Program-made: the position numbers and the translations under genes
Assembly (NCBI GenBank): GCA_900618425.1
Contig: UZAN01041666.1
Span: 39,354 to 56,040, forward strand
Length of the DNA stretch: 16,687 nucleotides
Direction of reading: 5' to 3'
From: Echinostoma caproni
Taxonomy: Eukaryota > Platyhelminthes > Trematoda > Plagiorchiida > Echinostomatidae
The notes under the pieces: model-generated
What the model was told of the DNA's origin: nothing
What the model saw: the letters and a program-made list of their open reading frames with translations, nothing else
Database searches by the model: none
Part shown: positions 9,533-16,687 of the stretch, piece by piece
Numbering within the stretch: the stretch's first letter is position 1
How the letters are laid out: each line of letters begins with the position of its first letter

Positions 9533-9700
9533 GAAATGTTTAGGATAACCGACATAGAGTATTGGACAGCTGTTTTGTCCTGTTTACGACTCGTCAGCAG
9601 TGCGTATTTTTTGTGTCCTTGTCAGGACTCGAACCGCGCACATTCGGGTCGGGACTTCAAACCCTTACCGCTAAGCTACACCGTCCGGTACTTGGTACCT
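9533..9700 (-). repeat. tRNA-derived SINE-like repeat, copy 2, best-preserved Pol III boxes
   Basis: On the minus strand the A box is TAGCTTAGCGGTAAGG (9663-9678) and the B box is GGTTCGAGTCC (9625-9635), an exact match to the consensus. The spacing is compatible with an internal RNA polymerase III promoter. Downstream come GACAAGGACACAAAAAATACG and then, at about 9597-9533, the module with AAACAGCTGTCCAATACTC. The T-arm flanks do not pair, so this is a SINE head rather than a working tRNA. It aligns with the copy at 3479-3590. No poly(A) or simple-repeat tail is obvious at the 9533 end. Confidence 0.75.
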
Positions 9701-9719
9701 CTTAACAATCGAATGGACT

Positions 9720-10410
9720 AATGCAAGCTTGTTACTCTCAATTGAATGACATTTGGAAAATTCACAGCATTTCATTTGTCAGTTGTTACTGGCTGCCCGC
9801 GATAATGGTAGCATGAGAATGTGAGCATGGAGACTAGGTACTTATTCAATTTCTCCTTTTGAAAAACAACCAGTGACATTTAGAATTCAGTCACGGTTAC
9901 ATATACATATGTATAGGAGTTGGATGTTTCAGTTAAAAAATCCCTTTATTTCTCAAAAGTTCCTGAAAACGCTATAACCAGTGATTGCAGAGCAAATAAT
10001 AAAATCACACAATCGAAAAAACAAGTTCCTTTTCAGTGTTACATAATCGAGTTAATGTATTCTGATGGAATTCAGTCTGGCTCACAGATGCAGATTGGTA
10101 GGAGTGATCGAAAAAGCGGAGCACAATTGTTTCCCTCACCGCGTGTCTGCTTCATCACGAACCAATTCCGACCCGGCCAGGTATCTCTGATCTGAAAACA
10201 CGTATTGCGTTGCACTGACATGATTACGAAATATTGAAACAGAATCGCGTCGGGTATTTTGCCTTCCTCTCTTCGTGGAGAACCAAGTTATGAATCAATG
10301 CACAATAAGCTTGGGAATCTTTTAAACGAAACAAGGCGTTCATTTTCACAAGTACAAGGCATTACACATGGGTTCTTGTTTTAGGGCGCAAGTTTCATTT
10401 TTTGGGCATT
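9720..10410. other. Non-coding stretch, no supported feature
   Basis: A 91-codon plus-strand frame at 9920-10195 shows no known motif. A small A+T palindrome (ACATATACATATGTATA) lies near 9900-9915. No RNA gene or transposon remnant was recognised. Confidence 0.5.
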
Positions 10411-10413
10411 CCA

Positions 10414-10440
10414 ATAAGGGACGAAACAGCTGTTCAGATT
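10414..10440 (+). repeat. Short copy of the dispersed module
   Basis: The plus strand carries 'gggacgaaacagctgttcag', nearly identical to the start of the module at 3610-3630 (aggatgaaacagctgtccag). Similarity stops after about 25 bases, where T-rich sequence begins. This is probably a truncated insertion. Confidence 0.45.
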
Positions 10441-10779
10441 TTTATTGCTATATAATGTAACGCACTGGATTTATGTGCGTTGATACATTCACTCGCAGAA
10501 TCCAGGCATATACAACGCGAGTTCAGCAATCTGTGTGCAGTAAGGTACAGATTAATTGGAAATGTGTAATAAATACCGAAAGTTGTGATCAGCCCAAAGT
10601 ACGGGGAACACCAAATGAAGCAACGTATTTGAAGATGTAAACTGACCAATCAAAATCATTTGGCCTATGCGTACGGTTGTTTCTCTGTAAAGCATATTTA
10701 GATACGTTTTAGTGGGATGCGAAATACACGATAGGTAATAGAGCAACTGGAAATGACTCAAGAGAGATCTAAAGGGGAA

Positions 10780-11950
10780 GCGGTTTGGTCGTCATTGCAA
10801 AATTGGACGTTAGTTTAGGCGGGGGAAAATAATAAATAATCAATTAAAGCTGACGGGTCACAGATCACAAGTGCAAACCTGAAACAGACCAGCTAGAATT
10901 AACATGTATCCAACTAGTCCCATGGAGTCTAGATAACCAAAGGAAAGAGATAAAGGATAGGAATAAATGCACGAAAACGGACAGTTGGAGGATGAATGAG
11001 TTTTAGCTTAATAATCGAGGTGTATCGGGCGTGTCAAAGTCGAGTGGTTTGTCAAGGAGGAAATGTGCCATAACCTACACAGGAGCGACGATCGTAAAGT
11101 GGTCTAAACGGTAAAAAGATGAGAGTTAAATGAGGAGGGGGGGGCAGTGCAAACCGTAACAAATCCGTTAAATCCGTACTTCTACAGTAGTATTGTTATA
11201 AATCCTAACTGAGAAATGTACATGCATGTGTAGGTATTTCATTCGTATAATGGCTAACAAAGCAGTGTGTATCGCCTTTTATACTTTTACTTTCTCTTAC
11301 TAAATGTACAAACGGTTGCCATCCACCAACGTTCTGTCTAAAAAATACAAATAAAAGTAAGCCCATAATACGAACAAAATAATGATTCAGTTTAAATGTA
11401 AACTCTGGATGAATGGTATTTACTCTAAGCCAATGTAATTAAGCAGTTAAGGCCAAAATCGATGTGGACGCAAAAAACGGACAAGTGAAATGCAATGCGC
11501 TTATCAGACTCTACGGTCAACTGCGTGAGGTGTAATGCAGACCGGAACGGTTCACGGAATAAGGAGATAATAAAAACGAGGCGAATTCGTAGCGCAGGTG
11601 GGGAACCCCCGACGGGGGGGAGTGCATTGTTGAAAGCAGATTGGGCTTAGCTGAATCTCATCTAAATAGGAACAGGATAATCAGTGGCACAATAAAACCC
11701 ACAACGATGTTCGTAGCGGGTGATAACAGATGGTAATGCGGTACACTAGGCAGAGCATTAGTCTAATTGAGCCTTAAGGTTAAAATGATGAAAAGTCCCC
11801 TGTTGTTGAATCCAAAGTAAGAGATCAATTAGATTAAACAAGCTGGACCGGCGAGAAAACTAGTTAAAAGAGGCAGATCAATCAAAGCTGAGGGTGTAAT
11901 AACCCGGGATTGAGAAAGAATATCAAATGGTAATAATCGTGTTAGTCAAA
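10780..11950. other. Purine-skewed non-coding tract
   Basis: The plus strand is clearly richer in A and G than T and C over about 1.2 kb, with runs such as 'aaaggaaagagataaaggat' and a G8 run near 11140. A perfect small hairpin, CCCCC-GAC-GGGGG, lies at 11606-11618. No open frame of note runs through it on either strand. It may be an unrecognised repeat or part of a long intron. The skew was judged by eye. Confidence 0.4.
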
Positions 11951-13213
11951 TTCAGACACCGTAAGGACCGCGACTAGACAAGTTCTGGTGGATACTTTTG
12001 CGCACATTGAGGTGGGGAAGTCTGGCTTGGATTTTATCCTGTTTTGCAGTGAAAATGCACGCCAAGAGCTTGGCTAAACTAATTGAAATGAAACAAAAGA
12101 ATAATGGAAGAAAGGAATCATTGCTGTTAGGTCTTTTCAGACTGCGATTTAGTAAGTGTGATAACACTCGTCGGTATATGTTTAGGCGTATTCGTGGCAC
12201 GGAATTGTACCGCGTACATATGTCGATGCAAGTCTTCATTAAGTTATAACTTGTACACAAAACCATTTAAAATGAATTGTATCTCATATATATGAAACAA
12301 ATCATAATATTAATATTAAAATGATGTTCACCGTCTACCCCACAATTCGTCTACAGATACTACACAAACGTTTTGTGTTTCTCGCTTCTGATATTTTGCT
12401 TGGTTGCCAATAAATTGTTGGGATGCCTGAACCGACTTTCATTCGACGAATTTTGCGCAATATTTTTGAAATGTAATATTGCGACTCATAAGTTGTATTC
12501 TCGTCTAAATCCGGCAATGTTGCCGTTCATAAACACAAAAGTTTGGAATGAGCACAGCCTTCATTTTGACATTCTGACAGATTGACGATCGGGCAGAATA
12601 ATCCCGGTTAGCTAGAGAGAGTGAGACAAAATTTGTCTTGGTTGGAATTTATCTGTTCCTCGCGGATGCCGGAACCCCCGTTTTGGCTTAGGCTTTTAAT
12701 GCTGAGGTATTGTTCTCGGTTGTGCGAAACAAGGTGAGGTGAAGTGATTTAATGTCCATTTCTAAAATGAGCGTATTATTTGCTCGAATGTGAATCAGAG
12801 TCCGTGGATGACGATTGATGAGCACAGAGAACTACGCAGTTTGTGACCGACTGATCCTAGGTGGATGTGGCTTTATGCCAGTTTTTGGGGAACTATGAGA
12901 ACTATGACCTATTTTTACATGTTCAAAAATAATTGTATTTAGGGGATTTTTCAACCGACGTTTCAAAAGTACTGGCAAGTTTTGTTTCATTATTAAAAAG
13001 AGTAAATCATATCAGAGTTTCTTTTTTTTCGTATGCCTTTGGAAATTGAAGCAGACAAAGAGAAATTTACCGATGAACGATTAGGGACGTGACGGTGTTT
13101 ATCACGCACAAGTAACTGCCAGTCTCATTTTGTCCGGTAAAAATTTCAAATTAAACGATTCAAGGAAAGAAAAATCCCATAGAATAATGCCCGTTTGTTT
13201 GTCTGGTGGATAG
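11951..13213. other. Non-coding stretch with chance open frames
   Basis: Overlapping opposite-strand frames of 104 and 83 codons (11952-12266) and of 60 and 70 codons (12335-12585) show no recognisable motif. A short A+T-rich palindromic segment lies near 12285-12315. No RNA gene or transposon remnant was recognised. Confidence 0.45.
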
Positions 13214-13310
13214 TCATTTCCATGATCTGGATGGCCCGTGTAAAGCAGTACTGATGATCACCGAATTGGTCATTGTGTTTAACGCTATTCATCGCCACCC
13301 AACTTTCCAA
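13214..13310 (+). CDS. Candidate internal exon, unknown protein
   Basis: A T-rich tract and GGTGGATAG precede 13214, and CCAACTTTCCAA is followed by the strong donor GTAAGTGTG at 13311. Between them one frame is open for 32 codons (HFHDLDGPCKAVLMITELVI followed by a short basic end), preceded by one base of a split codon. It resembles an amphipathic helix, such as those in helical-repeat proteins, but the family is not recognised. The minus strand is also open here (ESWVAMNSVKHNDQFGDHQY), without matching donors. Neither reading connects in phase to another exon I can see. Confidence 0.25.
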
Positions 13311-13319
13311 GTAAGTGTG

Positions 13320-14130
13320 CCCTCCGGAACCCTTTTACTGGCCATCAATTAGGGTACCTGCATGAACATACAAAGCATCATACAACAGTTGAATAATAAA
13401 AAAATTATTTAGAATAAATTAACAATTTGATTTATCCGAGTGTGTGTGGGGGATGTAGAGGAACAATCGAAATCGAATGGGAAAACCGAATACAGAAAGC
13501 TAATTATCAACATCGAGGTATTGCAATCGCATGATGACAAGATTCACACCGGCCACAGGAAGCAGAGAACCACGAAGACTCCCGTAATGGATCGGAAGGA
13601 TCAACGTGAAATTGATAAAGCAGTAGGACAGAAGTGGATGAATGAACAGTGTGAAGAATGAGTCAACGTACGTTCCCTGGTGTGTTTCTTGCACGTGTTA
13701 AACCGGTGAGAAAAGCGGAGTATTTTACGGTTGTTCAGGATCATTGCTATTGGTTTCGGAAATAGACTTACAAAGTTAAGACTTGTATTCACAAGAAAAA
13801 CGCTTCTAGAGCACCAAAGTAACAATTGCGTAACACTAATATGATGCAAGTAATTTGTAGCCTACTTGCTTGGTTAAGGATTACAAGGAATATTTTCACA
13901 CGTAATATTTTATCATTGTAGTTGGAACTCACTACGTACATGTGTTCATGCTGTACACTGTACATCTCACATCTCACATTAATAAATAGAAACCCATAAT
14001 GTATGTATACGTTCAACTTAGCACCCTTTATTTCGTGTACTCTCAGTGAATTCAATGGGGAGGGGCGTTGTCTCAGATTCTGCTAATGTTTGAATCATGA
14101 TGGAATAGCCACCAGTCTGCGAGGCTGTGT
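13320..14130. other. Non-coding stretch, possible 3' flank of the minus-strand gene
   Basis: This lies downstream of the stop at 14131 for the minus-strand gene, so its right-hand part may include that gene's 3' untranslated region. The minus strand has AT-rich sequence with TTATTAATG-type segments near 13975-13985. A 73-codon plus-strand frame at 13440-13661 (lysine- and glutamate-rich, KDQREIDKAVGQKWMNEQ) has no recognised family and is left uncalled. Confidence 0.4.
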
Positions 14131-14278
14131 TCAGCTGCAAACACCGGAGAGCATATCAAATAACTGTTTCTTGTTGAGATCTTCCGGCTTCAGCCACTCA
14201 CACAGTTCAGGATCGGTGGCCATTCGTCTTCCGTGAGCCCCGAGAGACTCACTCAACTCATCCAGGCACTGCTGTAAC
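14131..14278 (-). CDS. C-terminal exon of an unidentified cellular protein
   Basis: Minus-strand exon with an acceptor (GCCAAATAG) before 14278 and a TGA stop at 14131-14133. It gives 48 codons after one base of a split codon. The peptide includes LQQCLDELSESLGAHGRRMA and ELCEWLKPEDLNKKQLFDML, ending SGVCS. It is strongly helical and charged, and the region is visibly more GC-rich than its surroundings with a GC-leaning third codon position, both of which favour real coding. The complementary strand reads as a serine-rich shadow. I do not recognise the family; a coiled-coil or helical-bundle C-terminus is a guess. An alternative acceptor a few codons upstream (ACTCAAG) would add PNR in the same frame. 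A sequence search of this peptide would be the most informative test in the window. Confidence 0.5.
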
Positions 14279-14718
14279 CTATTTGGCTTGAGTATCTTCA
14301 AGCGTTTTATCAGGTAATGCGTTCAACTCACTTTTAATAGATTGATGGGAATAGGGACACAACCATTTAAACCATATACTGTTGTGTATGTATAGAAAAT
14401 CGTACTTTCTGTAACGACTTAGTTCCCCGCTTTGAATAGACCGAACGGAAAGTATGTTGAGCAGAAAATGTTCTGCTGAAAGCTGGTAAGGGAAAAAATG
14501 ATCCACCGATAGATTGAGCAGAGTGCTGGAGTGCTAGTAGAAATCCAATGTGTATCGAAGACCCTGTTGGCCGGTGCATACTGCAAGCGACATTCAGGAT
14601 TGTTTACCAGTAATGAGACATACCAGAACCATCCTGTAGTAGTAAATGATTAGGTTAACGGTCAGATGCGCCTTGCATTCGTCGGAGCTACAAAGCACCG
14701 CGTTGTTTCTGAGCCTAC

Positions 14719-14862
14719 CAAAACGAAATTCAGGATTTCACCACTTTTGTTGTTCCTCAAATTTGCTTCACATTCCATTTCTGCAGTCCTCGGATCATTG
14801 ATTGCCAACTGCGATCGCATGACGAAACGGTAACCAAACCGATTTCGATCGATTATGGGTCC
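14719..14862 (-). CDS. Candidate internal exon upstream of 14131-14278
   Basis: On the minus strand an acceptor (CGATACGCAGTAG) precedes 14862 and a donor GTAGGC follows 14719. The exon is exactly 48 codons and phase 0 at both ends. The peptide includes FGYRFVMRSQLAINDPRTAE and MECEANLRNNKSGEILNFVL, mixed charged and hydrophobic like a folded domain. The family is not recognised. The phase does not match the exon at 14278 directly, which needs two preceding bases. If both belong to one gene, at least one further exon lies in 14280-14718; a possible but weak one starts after GTCGCTTGCAG near 14588. Confidence 0.3.
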
Positions 14863-15976
14863 CTACTGCGTATCGTAAAAAATGGCACAAGATTATCTGT
14901 ATTTTGTTCTTTGGGAGTAAAATCAAAATCATTTGAGTGGACAGAAAAACCTATAAACGTAACAGATCTCGAAAATGGATTATTGCGACGGGCAGTCAAT
15001 TTGAGCATTTTGACCGAAAAAGTGGAGTATCAAACTGGATGTATTATTTTATTTAAGTAAAATTGCAATATGGTAAAACTGCAGTGTTGAGTGCGCTGTG
15101 CTTGAAAAATACCCAGATGCAACTTACGAACAGATATCTCAACTCATCTCAGAAGCCGAAGACTGTCTCTCATCTCTCATCTCAGTGCAAGTGTAAAGCT
15201 TTTGAAGATGCCTGTCTTCATTAGTTTCATTTTTGTATTGATACAACAGTAAAACAAACAGGAATAAAATGCAATGCATGAGACCAGTTCATCCAATCCG
15301 GGTCATTCCAACAATAGGGGGAAAGAACAGACCGGCTAAAACACGATTGCTTAACCCTCAGACTGGATATCGATGGGTTTCCCGATTGCAACCAAATCAC
15401 CGAGTTTACACTCTGGTGACTTTTTTCCCCACCTAACTGATTTCTTTTGGCACATAACGTGATCTTAGTGAACATATGCAAATTACATCAGCAGTTCCTG
15501 GCCTACGAAAATGAAGTGCTCTGTTTTGGTTTGACGAACCTTCGCAAACCGAATGACTGTCATTTTGTTATCTGGTTTCNNNACTAAGCGAGCTTCTGCA
15601 GAGCTTTTAACTGTCTGGGCAGTCAAAAACTAGTCAGAATTCACTTATCTTGATGCTGGTCAGTGGGGAACAACCACCGTTAATGCAAAGCTGAAGTTGA
15701 TCATTGAACCAAATATTTATTCCTCCTACCCTCACGGTTCTGCCCAGTAACAAATTGAGTTAGTTAGAGTCATTGGATTGAAACACCTCCGAGGGTCCTC
15801 TTAATTATATAGCGTATTGAACAGATCCGTGGCATTTTGCCTCTTATATTCGCGATTGAGTACAATTCCATGCTGCATAATTAGCCTCAGTGATGTGTGT
15901 TAATTGTGTTAACTGTATTCTGTTTTTATTTTTCCAGTTTTATTTCAATGTCACCAAACTGGCAATTCTCGACAAA
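14863..15976. other. Non-coding stretch with TCTCA-rich segment and an N gap
   Basis: Contains a TCTCA-rich segment (about 15135-15190) and three unresolved bases at 15580-15582. A 36-codon plus-strand frame at 15085-15196 overlaps the TCTCA-rich segment and is not called. No RNA gene or transposon remnant was recognised before 15977. Confidence 0.4.
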
Positions 15977-15995
15977 CAAAGTCAAAGTCAAAGTT
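15977..15995 (-). repeat. Tandem TGACTT-type repeat at the retrotransposon 3' end
   Basis: The plus strand reads 'aaagtcaaagtcaaagtt', about three units of a six-base repeat; on the element's strand this is CTTTGA repeated. Elements of the CR1 and related clades commonly end in short tandem repeats instead of poly(A), so this marks the probable 3' terminus. Confidence 0.6.
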
Positions 15996-16011
15996 CTATT
16001 ATGGGTATTAC

Positions 16012-16687
16012 TTACAAGCAGATGCNAGATGCTCTTCTTGTCCCATAGGGTGTTAACACGAATTGAACTGTAACAGTGATGAAAAAAAATCCATATGATG
16101 CATTTGGTTTTGTGTTCTCGTGGATGTTGGAATGCAATGTTTGTTAATGATTCGTCAAGTTTTACCTTGAAAGAACCAATCGTCTCAGCACATACAACAT
16201 GAAATGGTAGGGAATTCCCATTCCACTCTGACGGCAAAGGAATGACGTCTGTAGTCCAGTCGAGAATTTTGGAGTACCAACTTGAATGGATGTCCCCGTA
16301 GGTGAACGTTTGACGACAACGTCAGAAGTCGGCGACAAGGGTGATCTGGATTGTGTAATAATTGGTACACTAAAATCCAGTCTCCTCGAATCCGACGATA
16401 CTGAGCAGAGTATAGACCCAACGACTGAATTCTCCCCATGTGTGAATCATGATAGAGTCCTTTGACCATCTTCGTGGCGAGCCCTTGTGGACGCTCCAGA
16501 ATCGTATGATCACGTTGTAACCATGGATTCCATGTTTGGATGGCATACTCAATATGCGGCCGAATGTAGGCTGACAGAAGACGTAAGAATAAAAATGGTT
16601 CAAAACGACCGAAAACACGTTTAAGTAGACCGACATGTTTGAGTGCGGTTGATGACTCAGTTTTTGATCTAACAGATTTATGCGTTT
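16012..16687 (-). pseudogene. Reverse transcriptase C-terminal region, one clear frameshift
   Basis: From 16685 the frame is open for about 165 codons: ALKHVGLLKRVFGRF, SAYIRPHIEYAIQTWNP, ATKMVKGLYHD, RRIRGDWILVYQLLHN, RGHPFKLVLQNSRLDYRRHS and FAVRVEW. It then runs to a TGA at 16185-16187. The expected continuation (EWNGNSLPFHVV, CAETIGSFKVKLDESL) lies in the neighbouring frame from about 16237, so one small indel near 16228-16237 separates them. A possible true terminus (LTPYGTRRAS, then IC and L, stop at 16012-16014) lies in yet another frame, which implies a second shift. An N at 16026 makes that last part uncertain. The catalytic YADD region would lie beyond the right edge. Confidence 0.85.

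Larger units (their letters stand above)
15977..16687 (-). mobile_element. CR1/Jockey-like non-LTR retrotransposon, 3' end; 5' part outside window
   Basis: Minus-strand sequence entering from the right edge encodes the C-terminal part of a non-LTR reverse transcriptase. It continues through a short 3' untranslated region to a tandem hexamer near 15977-15995. The protein pattern (SAYIRPHIEYAIQTWNP, LERPQGLATKMVKGL, GLYSAQYRRIRGDWI, HLRGHPFKL) is that of CR1/Jockey-type elements and differs from the RTE copy at the left edge. It is better preserved than that copy, with a single clear frameshift around 16228-16237, so it is probably the younger insertion. Clade assignment is by pattern recognition only. 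Confidence 0.85.

Noticed and set aside
9618..9700. Functional tRNA gene
   Set aside because: Pol III boxes are present but the T-arm and acceptor stems do not pair, and a second copy shows it is a dispersed repeat.
11952..12266. Opposing open frames of 104 and 83 codons
   Set aside because: They mirror each other on opposite strands without motifs, as expected for chance frames.
13034..13093. Short plus-strand reading MPLEIEADKEKFTDERL after a T-rich tract
   Set aside because: Only 19 codons, with no acceptable donor before the stop.
15085..15196. Plus-strand reading with EKYPDATYEQISQLI and a stop
   Set aside because: Overlaps a TCTCA-rich low-complexity stretch and has a poor acceptor tract.
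1..16687. CRISPR array, operon, phage or bacterial mobile element
   Set aside because: No regular repeat-spacer pattern and no compact gene order. The retroelements are eukaryotic types.

Overview
This window is eukaryotic. It contains no bacterial-style gene packing, operons or ribosome binding sites. Roughly 60% A+T by eye, it consists mostly of non-coding sequence between decayed retrotransposons and short repeats. An RTE-clade non-LTR element, a CR1/Jockey-like element with a terminal hexamer repeat, and several tRNA-derived SINE-like copies together suggest a flatworm, most likely a digenean trematode. That assignment is inference from repeat content; no single-copy gene here could be placed taxonomically.

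Layout. Positions 1-3478 hold an RTE-type retrotransposon on the minus strand. Its endonuclease, linker and reverse transcriptase are all recognisable but broken by stop codons and frameshifts, the catalytic YADD box reads YFNY, and its 3' end lies beyond the left edge. A leader-like repeat (about 2950-3478) abuts a tRNA-like repeat (3479-3661). Positions 3662-14130 are intergenic or intronic sequence containing further tRNA-like SINE fragments (about 7625-7750, 8670-8710, 9533-9700), dispersed copies of a short 'CAGCTGTCCAGTGCT' module, and a purine-skewed tract (10780-11950). A cluster of weak exon candidates on both strands lies at 5105-5840.

The best cellular-gene evidence is a C-terminal exon on the minus strand (14131-14278), with a possible upstream exon at 14719-14862. 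I do not recognise the protein. Positions 15977-16687 are the 3' end of a second non-LTR retrotransposon (CR1/Jockey-like) on the minus strand. It is much better preserved, with one clear frameshift in its reverse transcriptase C-terminal region, and it ends in a tandem TGACTT-type repeat.

No functional pathway can be assembled from this window. Chance open frames of 50-100 codons are expected in a sequence of this size and composition, so most exon calls outside the retrotransposons carry low confidence.
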